The translations under genes were made by a program, and so were the position numbers. Positions 46,003-59,527 of a stretch of DNA of 64,000 nt are shown one piece after another. The stretch is from Poa pratensis. Lineage: Eukaryota; Streptophyta; Magnoliopsida; Poales; Poaceae. Under the pieces are notes generated by a model. That model searched no databases, was not told the DNA's origin, and saw only the letters and a list, made by a program, of their open reading frames with translations. The DNA lies in contig CAMZMU010000034.1 of the NCBI GenBank assembly GCA_947311845.1, forward strand, positions 91,081,263 through 91,145,262. Direction: 5' to 3'. Numbering within the stretch: the first letter of the stretch is position 1; every line of letters begins with the position of its first letter.

Positions 46003-46659
46003 ATGGCCGGGATCGCATGCCCGGCGGCCTACCCGTGGCCGCAGGACGCGTAAGCACACCCCACGCTTTGGTCCGGTTTCGAGCAGCACTTGGGAGCTGT
46101 CGCGGAGCATTTTTTTTTGTTTTCTGAAGAATCTCGTGGGGTTTATGAGCTTTCTGATTGATGAGGCAGGGCGCAGCGCGGGCCGAAGGTGTTCATGCAG
46201 AGCGACTGCGCGGCCTGCCACTCCATGCTCCCCTACGCCAGCCTCCGGGACGCGGCGCCCGAAATGGTAGCTCACCCGGCCGAGATCGTCGTCGTCGCTG
46301 CCATGGAAGAAACGCAGCCGGCGGCCGTAGCGACGCCCCTCTACGGTGGGGCGCCGGACCTCGCCACCGTCGCCACGAAAGTAAGGAGCTCAGTAGCTCA
46401 CCACCAGGCCAACACATTGTCCTCGTTCTCGTTGCCACCACCGAAATTAGAAAGTGCAAACGAGATACAATACAACTATGTTTAATATAACTCTGTTTCT
46501 CGTTTTCCCCCCACGAAGATCCAGGAAGGGCTGTGGTCCACCGGCGGCGCGGTCACGACAGCGGCCGTGTGCCAGGAACTGAAGGTGAAGATGGCGCCAC
46601 CGACCTCCGTCTGGATGCAGTTTGCTCAGCCATACCCGAGGGCTTTCCAGGCAGCTTGA
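46003..46659 (+). CDS. Unrecognised small protein with CxxCH motif, copy 2 (intact)
   Basis: Exons 46003-46049, 46170-46380 and 46519-46659 give 132 residues with consensus splice sites. No family is recognised. Order of landmarks: 'ACPAAYPWPQD' (Cys6), 'GPKVFMQSDCAACH' (Cys29, Cys32, His33), an Ala/Val-rich middle with 'AEIVVVAAMEETQPAAVATP', 'LATVATKIQEGLW', 'VCQELKVKM' (Cys104) and 'MQFAQPY' near the end. There is no signal peptide or membrane segment. CxxCH preceded by 'GxK(V/I)F' recalls the start of class I c-type cytochromes, but the rest does not follow that fold and the usual Met ligand region is not evident. A Zn or redox site is an alternative. The gene lies 0.7 kb downstream of copy 1 in the same direction. 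Confidence 0.72.
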
Positions 46660-47075
46660 TCGACCCATCTTCAGTGTCACGCTCTTGCTGAAGCTCGTCT
46701 TATTTCTGTCCAAGCTGTATGTCACATGTATGCTGAATCAAATTGCATCGCATCTTGGGGCTTGGACCAAGTAGTATCGGAATAAATAACTCCTGTAAAA
46801 CTTTTCATGCTAAAATTCTCGCATTCGACAGTAAACTACAATATGATGGCCGAGCATGGTTTGTTATCAACAAAAGAAATGTTCCGTCTTCCAAATCAAA
46901 AATATCTGTGTAGCAAAGTCAGCTCACAATAGTACAATGCCTGAAAAAGATCACCTCGGAGGGAAATCCATAAGCCAACAGGGCGGGGGTAACTAATCGT
47001 CTCAATCTAACTGACTCTGAATCTCGCTTTCTGCAGCCAGTCGGCCTGTGTCAAGCCTGCTTGTTTGCAATCTGA

Positions 47076-49351
47076 TCATTCCTTTTCTGAAGGGCGCTCT
47101 CCCGCTGAACCGGTGCCAGCTGCCTGTTCTCTGTACGCTTCTTTGTGACCCACTGCCGGCGTGTTTGCGTGCTGAAACCTTGGCAGTGCACCGAGCAGTC
47201 TCAGGCTCTCGCCCTGCTTCGCGATCACCATCTCGAGGTACTTGCTGTGTTCTTCCACTTGCAGCTGCAGCTTTCTTTGGATCTGTGGAAGTCCCCACGT
47301 TAGTAAAATAGATGAAAGTCCCCACGTCTTGTCGAGTAGATTGTGCATACCTCAAGCTGTTCATGAAGTTGCTTCTGCAGGCCAATCTGAGTTCTTAGCC
47401 CTTCACTAACCTCCATGTTTCTGCACAGAGTATAAAGTGAGCAATTATAACTCCAGGATCTCGCACACAGGCACAAAACTTTACTATTGACTGGGGCATT
47501 CCGTCATTCAATGTTTGAAATAAGTATGAACCTAAAATAGGTTACTGGTGACATCTATATCCTTCCAGGTTGGTGCACAGGTGGAATCTTGTGCATTCAT
47601 ACAACATAGTTTCAGGTCAACAAAGTCTTTACGACAGTAAAGTAATAAAAGCAAAGATATATCAGGTAAAGAATATCTCACTTCAAGTGCTGGGAGCAAA
47701 CTTCATCCACTTGGCTGCTTCTCTCTGTTGAAGTGTCTGCCAAAATAAAGAAAATAAAATAAGCATAAAATCCTCTAAATTTCAATTTCTTCAAATTCCA
47801 CTAGAGGCTATACATAAGTAACAGAATGTAAAGAATAATAATAATGGTAAAATAACAAGTCTACTGCAATATCCTAGTTCGCTACAATATGATAGTAAAG
47901 GTGTGTCTTGCAATGATAATTAAACCAGTTTTGCAACAGAGAGAGACGCACGAACCATCAGATGATTCAGATCGATGATGCACTGTACGATACTTCTGCA
48001 AAAGAATAACCCTTTGCCATCAGGAAATACAGAAAATATATACAACTCATTGGAAACACAGAGGCAACAGATGTAGACCTGTAGATGGCTTTTGACATGG
48101 TATATAGTTAACCCTTCAACTTTCATAATTTTCTGGACAGCCTTTGGAGTTGCTTCTGCAGGAAGAGGGCTAGATAAATGAAAAATTCTAGCAAAATACA
48201 AAAATAACTAGTAATATTACTGTCAAATAGAAATGTAATTATTTCCTGCTTTAAGGCAGCATTGTCCCGTACAGTTTTATCAGTGAGCAAGTATGATTAC
48301 CACAAAACAAAGCGTAAGAAAAACTCCATCAAAAAGCATAAGAAGCACTAGTGATCATACTTTCACTTCCACCAAGCTTGTTAACAGCGTCAACAAACCG
48401 CTCATGGAGCTCAGGCGTCCAGCGCATCCTTGACTTGGTTGGAGCAGTGTCTGGAGAAGGGGAATTGTCACTGCAAAGTTCATCCACGTTGAAAGGACTT
48501 GATTCATTGCTCTGCCCATGAAAATATGCATAATTGGAAGGTGTTGTACTTCTTACATCAACTGCCTGCAAATGAGGTCGTAATGGCCAAATTCAACGGC
48601 ATTATATTAAAAAAGGTTGGATCTGGAGCTGCAAGGTGGACTAGAGCTCTCCCAAACCAGGACTTAAGTATTTACATATGGTAAAGCTAAAAGAAAAGAG
48701 AGGACACTGCGAACTCCTAGAATAATTAAAGCAAATCACGAGCAAAAAGTCAGTCAAATGAGATATATACCTTAAGCACAGATCCACCAGATCCTGAATT
48801 TTCAAGAAATTGCCCAGAACCCCCAGATGAGAACCACTCTTTTTGATTTGCAAGGTGGGTACCATGATCCACTGTCATGGTGTCTTGGGTTTGTGGGATA
48901 ACGATCACGTTCTGTTGAACAGAAACATCAATGCTCGCTGGATATCCTGATACTCCTGGGAGCGGTTCTTCACCCCAACAGATCTCTTCAGATACTTTGG
49001 GATACAGCATCCTTAAATAACCTGGATTACCCTTGTAGTATGATGAATGTGCTGATGGCAGTGAAGTATCACAACCAGATATTGCACTAATATGTGATTC
49101 AGAAGAGAGCTTCCCGTTAGGCGGTCCATTGTTGATACAAGGATCTGAAGTGAAGTTGGATACTGACTGGAGGCCACCATTTGCAGCCCAAAAGGTATTG
49201 AATGAGGGACAGAACTACCGAACATATCCTTTTCATTGTAAAATGTCCTATACCCAGGAAAACTAGGATCTGTGACTTCAGAGAGTGCTGGTACGACATT
49301 AAAATCTGATGAAAGATACCGAGAAACTTCTCCATTGCCAAAGTGACTCAT
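47076..49351 (-). CDS. MYB-CC (GARP) transcription factor, PHR-like, with a frameshift in exon 1
   Basis: DNA-binding regulator of the phosphate-starvation-response type. Exons: 49351-48771, 48565-48361, 48155-48079, 47995-47956, 47736-47682, 47420-47351, 47282-47076. The Myb/GARP domain spans exons 2-4 ('[52 protein letters not shown]', given here only as position: 48430-47985). The MYB-CC coiled coil with 'LRTQIGLQKQLHEQLE' is in exon 6-7. Exon 1 carries an apparent 1-nt-equivalent deletion near 49165-49172: the N-terminal frame ('GYRTFYNEKDMF') and the C-terminal frame ('SVSNFTSDPC', 'NGKLSSESHIS') are both protein-like but out of phase. Loss of one 4-nt CAGT unit would explain it. Translation from the downstream Met at 49010 would still give both domains. 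A dispersed repeat begins 12 bp upstream of the probable start. Confidence 0.85.
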
Positions 49352-49362
49352 TATTGATGTGT

Positions 49363-49590
49363 GGCCCTGTGTATTACCCCTAGGATGATCCACTTTAGTC
49401 CATTAAAATGGATCTTTGATCATATGTGAGGGTCTATCCGATTCAAACTTGGAAAGGAAACGAGTGAACAGATAATTTTCCTGTTCTTGCCCAGTCATTC
49501 AAATAATCGGAGCTTCTTATTTCCCCGGTTGCCCACTAGCGAGAATTTGTCTTCTACGAATTTGCAAGCCAACAGAAAAGTATTACTATA
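49363..49590. repeat. Dispersed repeat, copy 2, in the MYB-CC 5' region
   Basis: Uninterrupted copy of the segment at 38402-38632. It abuts the MYB-CC start codon region, so it may have displaced the native leader or promoter. The apparent extension of the coding frame to 49393 is made of this repeat and should not be counted as protein. Confidence 0.75.
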
Positions 49591-49599
49591 AAGTCCCAA

Positions 49600-50560
49600 T
49601 TAGTGAATCACCGAGGTCCTTAAATTGTGAATGTCAAGCAGGTTTATGCATCTTACTAAACAAAATATTATAGTTGAATACTGGAATCACTATGTGAATT
49701 GCACATTGATAATTGCCAATTAATACTTTAGAAACTGCGAGTAAACTCAAGATTGTAATCACGAGGTAACAGGAACTAACTGCAAAGGATTGAGATACAT
49801 GTGCAACATGATTTACAGATTTAACCCCTTCTTAAACATAAAAGATAAAAGCAAATAAGTATTCAGGAACTGAAAGAACAACCCAACTGTTACAGAAATT
49901 TCAAGAAAGAACAAAATTATGGGAGTAGAACAACCAATAACTGATCTTCTTTCTCGAAGGGAAAACAGATTACTAATCTGAGAGATAAACCAAACAGAAA
50001 AGTTACAAAAGAGTTACTTGATGTGGATTCTGCGTTGCTGTTACAGGTAGTTGAATCTATGTTGCCACTTACTTGTTTCTTCAGACTTGAATCGGAGATG
50101 AAAAGGGAATAAACTTGTAAGCAAAGATGTAAGACTAGGATCGTTTCAGGGGCTAAGAAGCCAAGAAGTTCAATTTGTAGTGTCTTGTGTGCATATGGGA
50201 GGGTAGGTGAGGCTATGGGTCTAGAGGGGGATTCCTAATCTGCTAATGTATCTAAATTTCTAATCATCAAGCTGATAGTCTACCAATACTTTAAACTGAC
50301 TCCATTTTATTTTAAGAGTGGGGACCATGTGGAGTTACTTCCCTTGTAGCAATAGATATTTAAAAACCTACCGGTTAACCACCCTGAGAAGCACCCAGCG
50401 TCAACTTCCTTAGAAAACAAATTAAAACTTTAAGGCTGAAGAGCATAGATATATACATGCTGCCATGCTGGATTGCTAGTATAGTGAAGGGATATATGGC
50501 TTCAGATATGCTTAATAGCTGCTCGTTTGGTCTGACTGAAACATAAATGTTGTGAATTAA
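49600..50560. other. Upstream spacer of MYB-CC gene
   Basis: AT-rich. Could contain non-coding leader exons of the MYB-CC gene, but no splice pair is decisive. No protein was recognised. Confidence 0.35.
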
Positions 50561-50564
50561 CCTA

Positions 50565-50687
50565 CTCCCTCCGTTCTAAATTAATTGACTTCTATTTGTC
50601 CACACATGGATGTATCTAGACATGTTACACGTATAGATACATCCACATGTGAACAAATGGAAGTCAATTAATTTAGAACGGAGGGAG
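50565..50687. mobile_element. Stowaway MITE (123 bp)
   Basis: Termini CTCCCTCCGTTCTAAATTAA and its inverted partner, flanked by TA (50563-50564 and 50688-50689). Near-complete palindrome. Canonical Tc1/mariner-derived MITE. Confidence 0.93.
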
Positions 50688-50689
50688 TA

Positions 50690-51800
50690 TTACACTGAAC
50701 GGTTACATAGTTGTAAAAAGATCCTGACACGGTTACCTACAAGCAGTATTAGGACCTGGTACAGCTAACTTGTCCAGGCTTTATGCTGAGTACTAACCGT
50801 GTGGATGAAGCAATATTCCATAGAAGAATATAAACAATGAGCTGGCAATCTCGGAGCATCTTTTTGGCAACTAGTTGCAGTACTTTGGAGTTGACAATCC
50901 CAATTTGGCATGTATAGAGGGTTTTATAAAGCTGGCACGACAATGTCGCTTTTTAAATTACCTTATCCAAAACTATGCATCTCATTTTGTAAGAGAAGGA
51001 ACAGCTGGAATACAGAAGTTCACATATTATATATCAATCGTGCTTTGGAGTTCTGACCTGGTGCAGGTGGAATCTAGAAGCACCAAGAGGCAAATAGGGG
51101 AAAAAGTCAGCCAAGTATTAGTTAGATGCAGATTGAAAAATAGTAATCTTCAGTAACCTTATCAAAGTAAACTGCATTTCCCTCTGTTGATTAATGTAAG
51201 CCGACTACCCTTTCCAAGATTTACACTTGACACACAATTAATTCAACAGTAACTATGAAGACCTTACTCTACAACAAGTTTATGTTCAGAATTCAACTTT
51301 AAAAGCATGGGCACCTTATGTAGATCAACAGAGAGAGTATATTGTTTGGTGCTTTTTTTTCGAGATGGAATTCGTCTGCCATGATACTATCAGCCTACGA
51401 AGCTAAATTAAAGAGATCGGATCGCATCAAAATCCAAATAAATAGAAAAAGCATACAGCAGACATCAGTCAAACCACAATTGTTCAGCAAGTACCCGTAA
51501 ACACTTAAGTTTCATTGACCAGAAAAATAAGAGAAAAGAGGAGAATAATTATGATGCAAATAATCACCCAAAGTAAACGTGGGTTGAACCAGAAGATAGG
51601 TACAATTTAAAATCCATAATGGATTGTCAACTTGGAGAAAGAATCAGAGGAACAAGAACTATCGATCTTCATATTTGACAAGTCTATATGCAGTCTCTGT
51701 CGATCAACATCTCTTCTAGATAAACCGTTTTCAACTTTTCAACATGCAAAAAAGTGTACTGATTTTCTGCTGTTTAATACTCATCAAATCACCCCAATCG
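50690..51800. other. Spacer downstream of the unknown-function gene
   Basis: No gene was recognised. The open frame at 50875-51156 has no domain. A short T run and 'CGAGATGGAATTCGTCTGCC' (about 51360) could be a small retroposon remnant, unproven. Confidence 0.35.
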
Positions 51801-51814
51801 TACAAGCATAGTAA

Positions 51815-54800
51815 TTACTCCAGCCAGCCTGGAAAATCCATTACTTGGAATTGAAGTGCACATTGCAAATCTCCATCATTATCTCGAACTACTGCCACTA
51901 GTGAACCGTCAGATGAGGTTGTTGAACATGGAATATGTAGAGACATTGAATCCTTTCGGCAACAGCACCTAAAATGAAGGAAACAGGTAATTTTAGAGTT
52001 CGGAGCATTTGGATGGTTTTTCTATTTGAATTTGGGAAATGGAGTAGATAAAATACAACTATGTAAGTACTTACAGTTATCATGCTGCTCTATTCCATCT
52101 CTCCTGCAATTACATTTTCTGAAATTGAGGCAGAATTTTTGTAACAATGAGAACTGGTACAAAACTTAGAAATTTAACATAGCTTATGGTAAATACTTGG
52201 CTGTTGGAAATACCGATCTGTGGAAGCACCTTCATCAAATTGCTTATCTATTTCAGCAAGGTATATCTCAAACAAGGTCGACCTGTAGGATCCAATGCAG
52301 ATATTAAAATGATCGCACAGATCAGCAGACATCCTTTAGGGTAAAGGCAAATAGCTCACCGTGGCGGAATTGCTCCGGCGGTAAGAACAGGAGGTAGAAG
52401 CCATAATATGTGCGGTTTACGTTCTAATGACTGCCTTGCATACTCAAGAATTTCATTTTCCTGTCGGATTTCAAATGTTCGGTTAAAGAGAATGCATCAT
52501 TTTTTCCTCAAACACACATCAAAATGCATGTTGTTTTGTATTACAAGGAACACACCAAGGAGGCGCAGAAAGAGATGACATTATTTACAGATGTTATACT
52601 AACAACTTCAATAAACTGAAAGGTTGAGTGCAAAAGGGGAGGTGACAACGACAAAGTGGCAACAGAGGAAAACACTAGATTTTGCTAATATTTTGGCGGC
52701 GGCACATACTTTATTCCCTGAGAAACCCCTGAAAGGGCATTTTCTCTATAAATTATAACAATACATCCATCAGGCAGTCTATTGCTTGTTTGTGAAGAAC
52801 TTCTCCTAAACATATTGTGATATATTTCAGAGACAATGATGTGTTGCAAGAGCTAAAAAAAATAAAGGATATAGATTCGCAGACCAATTCACTGACTCAA
52901 GTAATGTTTAAATCAAATATCACCAACATTAAACTAGTTCAACTATAAACATCAATAGTTTTCACGATGGTTTTTGTAACTATTGAGTACCTAAGGACTA
53001 AGCATTGGCAATTTGGCTGCTCTCATCAATGAATGATCCATATCAGCTTCGTGTCAGCTGCCAAAGCATGGTTTCAGTCACTGTATAGTGGATTTGATCT
53101 AGTTATTAGTGTTCCTTTCAGATTTTTAGTACAACATCCCAGTGGAGACTCAGAGAAGCACATTAAACAGTTGACAAAATGGTGCATAACAGTATTGTGC
53201 GTTCAGATGTAGGATTCCTTCATTTAAATATTTGGTGTAGGTACCCACTTGGTTTAAAGGGGTAAGATTCCTTCATTTAAAGATGCTTTCACCAAAACTG
53301 ATGTCTGAAAGAAATGGAATACTTTGCAAGAGCTACAAACAACACATAAGTTAAAGACATAAAGAACCTTCAAATTAAGAATCTTGTCTAGGCATTCATC
53401 CAGACAAGGTCCCTGAAGCAACTGGTGCAGATCAGCATACTGCTTGGATATAGGAAGGGAACTAAAAGTATGCGAGACAAAGCTCTGTATCAACGGGTCC
53501 CATCGCCTTGAAACCAAACCCAGCAAGCATATCTCCTGCAAATACAATGCAGATAAATATTGATGTGATAATGGAGATAATGAGTAAGTAGTGCAGATGA
53601 TTAAAATCTAAGCGAAGAATAGATACCATGACTTCAATGAGGCCACTCTGAGAAGAATCCATAGAAACTTTTAATGGTTCAAACACTTTCATCCACTGCT
53701 CCTTTGGAGCACTAAAGATAAAATTAGATCCAGACACAATCCGAATGGTACGCTCATCAAGCAAGTATGACAAGCACTGCCGTCTCCACTGCTTCCACAG
53801 AAGAAACTTGTCGACGATTTGTGAATTTCTGCGTCATAAAGTTTCAGGTGAGCTAAAACTGGAGCATGCTAAAACAAAGGACACAATACAAAGCTGAATG
53901 CTTAAGAGCTTATGTACTTAGGAATCGCCGGCGCGCATGACGTGCTCCCTGCATCATCGAAGCTGCTCTTCTTCACGCTGTTCAGAAGTGTTCCCAGTCC
54001 TCCCTCAGCCAGAGAAATACATGACGCCGAATCCAGCCGCTCCAGAAGCTCTTTAACTAGAACCCGTGAATGACCCATAATAGACAAGGATTCCGCATAC
54101 AGTTTATCAGAACCGGAGGTGGGAACCCCGACATCGCCTCCATTTTTTATCCGCGTCAATCTAGACAAATCCACATCCAAGATCGACTTCACATACTCTT
54201 GGCACGCGTCGCGCTCTCCACTGGCACCAATAATGCCCTCGATATCCATCTCCACGACCGCTTCGAGAACAGCGTGCAAGTTCTCCACGCTCGTTGTCTT
54301 GGCTTTCAGGAAATGCTTTATAACCAGCTCCCTGGCCGCCGAGAGCGTCTCCGATCGCACATCAGCAAGGCCCTGCGCGCGCGGCACGAGGTAGAGCATC
54401 AGCATTCACGAAATCATACTAGTGAACACTGAACACATCATACACGAAACGGTTGAAAGGAGCACCTTGGGGAAATTTGGGTTTGAAGTGAGCTCCGGGA
54501 GCGCCGCGTCGAGCTCCCGCGCTGAATCCTCATACTGCCCCGAGTCACGCAGGTTCCTGAACACCTGAACACAATGCAGCAGAAAATTGGTCATGCTACT
54601 GCTCCGCACTGTAGTAATCCTGCAGGTGGGAGCTAGTGAGGGCTTGAACTGCGTGAGAGGCGGGAACTCGAAATGCGATAACCCACATCAATTGGAGCCA
54701 AACCGCAAACGCCATGGAGACGAGGGCGGGCGCGGGAGGCGGCGAAGCCTAGTGCGAGCGCACGGAGCGGTGGAGCGGAAGAGGGATCGTGGGGGAGTTA

Positions 54801-54948
54801 CCTCCTCGAAGAAGAGGGCCCAGCGGAGGGCCTTCTTGACGTCGGCGGAGCGCCAGGTGGCGGGGGCGCCGGAGGAGGTGCGGCCGCCGGCGAGGACGAG
54901 GATGTCGACGAACCCCGGCACCAGGGCGAGCACCTCCTCCATGGCCAT
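51815..54948 (-). CDS. Multi-exon gene of unknown function (helical protein)
   Basis: Exons in order: 54948-54802, 54564-54466, 54372-53918, 53828-53627, 53535-53368, 52460-52360, 52282-52214, 52103-52071 (or 52075) and 51968 onward. All junctions through exon 7 are consensus and in frame, giving over 410 residues. I do not recognise the family. The protein is predicted mostly helical and soluble, with readable conserved-looking blocks 'ALRWALFFEEVFRNLRDSGQY', 'FLLWKQWRRQCLSYLLDE', 'WDPLIQSFVSHTFSSLP' and 'LWLLPPVLTAGAIPPRSTL'. The end is ambiguous: donor GTAAGT after 52075 gives a stop at 51898 (446 residues), while donor GTACTT after 52071 opens a longer, better-looking tail ending 'LQCALQFQVMDFPGWLE' at 51815 (475 residues). 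I favour the longer form. It shares a promoter region with RPL23. Confidence 0.75.
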
Positions 54949-55186
54949 TTCCTGCAATTCCAGGTTTCACCAGGACGAACGAGCAAGAAAGCCCTCGACT
55001 ATGCTGCGGGCTTCATTTCCCATTTACACCCGTACTATTTTACATTATCTCAGGGGTGTAAGTATGTAATGGCCGCAAAGCCCTAGACCCTGCCGCTATA
55101 TAACCGAGAGGACCGAGTCCTCCCGGCCGCCGCCTCCGCCGCCGCCGGACCCCCCCCCCCCCCCCCCCCCCCCCCCCTCTTCCGAG
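54949..55186. promoter_or_regulatory. Short divergent promoter between the unknown gene and RPL23
   Basis: Only 238 bp separate the two start codons. It contains 'AAGCCCTAGACCC' (telo-box-like element common in plant ribosomal protein promoters), a TATA-like CTATATAA at about 55095-55102 on the RPL23 side, and a run of 28 consecutive C at 55150-55177 in the RPL23 leader. Confidence 0.65.
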
Positions 55187-57475
<2,289 letters not shown>

Positions 57476-58261
57476 TCAAAGCAGCTAGATCGTAGCTTTA
57501 TAGTTGATAGCATATGCCCCTCTTTATACTAGTAGTTTACTTATGACCCTTGAGGAGTTTACTGGATTGTGTTGCTGATGGATTATGGTCTATTAGCTTA
57601 AGATTTTGTACTGTGGTATGGCAACTGTTGCAGACATGGTGAGTTTATTATACTACAGAAATCAGTTAATCTGAATTGTTTGCTTCGCTGTTTATTGCTT
57701 ATCCAAAATTCATTCTTGGTCAATGTATGTGTTGTTATCTGAGGTAAAACATGTTTCTTGCAAATATTTTTTCTGTACTTGCTTGGAGATTGTTTTATTC
57801 GATGATAGGTCCTGCTACGACTGGTACTTATTTGAGGTAGGATTTTTTGTGTGCGCAAAAGTGAGCTCGTACTAGTGGCACAAAGTCACTTTGCTGCCAA
57901 CTTCAATTATCTTGCCCACTTTTGCCATTACCGCGACGACTTGTCATGTCGTTGGACCTTGGTTAGGTTAGGGGCTACATGAGCTTCATAATTCCTTCAA
58001 ATAGAAACGGTGAATCTTCTCATATCGTTGTCTGCGTTCAGTCAAATAAAATTAAAACAGGAAATGACAATTGGCCCCTCACCCAAGGTTCAAAAAATTC
58101 AAGTGCTAAGACACCGCTTATCTGAACTACATCTTGGCGTGCGTAGGTGCAGCTTAAGAGTATTGTACAGTCATCGTACAGACAGAAACAGGGAAGTCCA
58201 GCTTTGACATTTATGGACGCCTGAAATAGTGCAAGCACACAAAGTTAAGCAACAGAAGCAG
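57476..58261. other. RPL23 trailer and first copy of the repeated 3' flank
   Basis: RPL23 3' UTR to about 57620. Bases 57520-57800 recur at 58795-59080. Bases 57890-58080 ('CTTCAATTATCTTGCCC', 'GGTGAATCTTCTCATATCG') recur, diverged, near 59145-59800 and 63170-63690. Confidence 0.5.
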
Positions 58262-59080
58262 ACCATCGCCCGACCGATCTTTGGCCCAGGATCACCGGTG
58301 CTGCAAAAGCCGCCGTCTGATCGCAGCAGCTAGACTAGAGATTTGGTAGCAGTAGCATGCCCCTTTTCGTACTGAAACTCCAGAGGCCGAGCTACATGTA
58401 GCTCGGTTGTCCAAATAATCTGAATCCGCATTTTTCTTTTTCAAAACATTTCTAAAAAAAATCTTAGGTGTAGTGATATCCAGGTCCACTACCGTGCAAA
58501 ATGTTAATGAAAAAATCATTGTATTTTGACCTGAGCAAAAAAGACAATTACGCAGAACTGGATCGATGAACAGTACATAGTCAGAAAAATTCGAAATTTT
58601 GTCAGATTTGTCATTTTTGTGTAGCTCGTAATAAAAAGAATTTTTTCTTGAAACTTTACGCAGTGGTAAATCTCGACTTTGTCTACATCTAGGAATTTAT
58701 GTAGAATTTTTTGAAACACAAAAAATGTAGATTCAATTTTTTTCGGAAACCGAGCTACGTATAGCTCGGCCTTCAAAACGCCGGTCTCCCTTTTCCTACT
58801 ACTAGTTTACTAGCCCTTGACGAGTTTCCTGGCTGATATACGAAAATGAACTGTGTCATGTTAGATTTTAATAATTCACTGTGATATGGGTACCGTTGCT
58901 GACATTTGGTGAGTTTATCAGACTCAAGAAAATATATTTATTCTGAATTTTCCTTCACTATTTATTGCTCATCCGAAAATGTTTGTTTGGGCGAATGTTG
59001 TTATGTCATATCATCTGGAGGTAAAACATTTGCTTCTTGCAAGTATTTTTCTATCCTTGCTGGGAGGTTGTTTGTAAGCT
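58262..59080 (+). pseudogene. RPL23 last exon and trailer, duplicated and interrupted
   Basis: Bases 58262-58372 follow the RPL23 last exon and early trailer ('GACCGATC', 'TGGCCCAGGAT', 'CAGTGCTGCAAA' type blocks) with a shifted frame. The match resumes at 58793 ('ACTAGTTTACTAGCCCTTGA', 'GAGTTTCCTGGCTGAT') after a foldback insertion and continues to about 59080. There are no upstream exons. This is a partial tandem duplication and not a processed copy, because non-transcribed flank is included. Confidence 0.75.
58373..58792. mobile_element. Foldback MITE inside the RPL23 relic
   Basis: 'CCGAGCTACATGTAGCTCGG' at 58387 and 'CCGAGCTACGTATAGCTCGG' at 58750 are the two ends, each itself palindromic. 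The flanks carry a near-duplication, TTTTCGTACT (about 58363) and TTTTCCTACT (about 58791), consistent with a 9-10 bp target duplication. The interrupted RPL23 trailer reads on across it. Confidence 0.65.
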
Positions 59081-59139
59081 CGATTATCAATATATATAAG
59101 TTGTGGCCAGAGTTCATTTGTGATACGATGATAGGACAT

Positions 59140-59400
59140 GCTTCTTCAATTATCTCACCCGCTTTTGCCAATTATCACCGCGCTGACTTGCTTCAATCCC
59201 CGTTTGGTTCAAGCTTCCAGTCCCTTCTAAGCAAGCCACCAAATATTTCTCTTGCGCTTCCTGATAATGGCACGAGAGCCTAGCGTGATGCCATCAAAAG
59301 TAGGCGGGGAAGACGGTCCGCACAACTGCTGAGTGCATGTTGTGATCTGAGTGATCCATTGGTAGTTTCCGGTGCCTTCTATGCCCATACGTAACAAACT
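59140..59400. repeat. Repeated RPL23 flank, second copy
   Basis: Collinear with 63165-63440: both hold 'AATGGCACGAGAGC', 'AAAGTAGGCGGGG' type, 'GTGCATGTTGTGATCT' type and 'TATGCCCATA' blocks in order. It marks a tandem or segmental duplication of the region downstream of RPL23. Confidence 0.6.
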
Positions 59401-59404
59401 CATA

Positions 59405-59527
59405 CTCCCTCCGTCCCAAAATAACTGTCTTAGATTTGTCAAAAAGTAGATGTATCTAGACATGAAACAAGTATAGATACATTCACTTTTGTACAACTTT
59501 GAGACACTTATTTTGGGACGGAGGGAG
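59405..59527. mobile_element. Stowaway MITE (123 bp)
   Basis: Termini CTCCCTCCGTCCCAAAATAA and its inverted partner, TA duplications at 59403-59404 and 59528-59529. It lies inside the second flank copy and is absent from the corresponding place in the third copy, so it inserted after duplication. Confidence 0.93.

Noticed and set aside
44094..46380. Calling the CxxCH proteins c-type cytochromes
   Set aside because: Only the CxxCH and a preceding GxKxF fit; size, spacing and the expected axial Met region do not.
49352..49393. Upstream extension of the PHR-like protein to an earlier ATG
   Set aside because: The extra codons come from the dispersed repeat also present at 38402.
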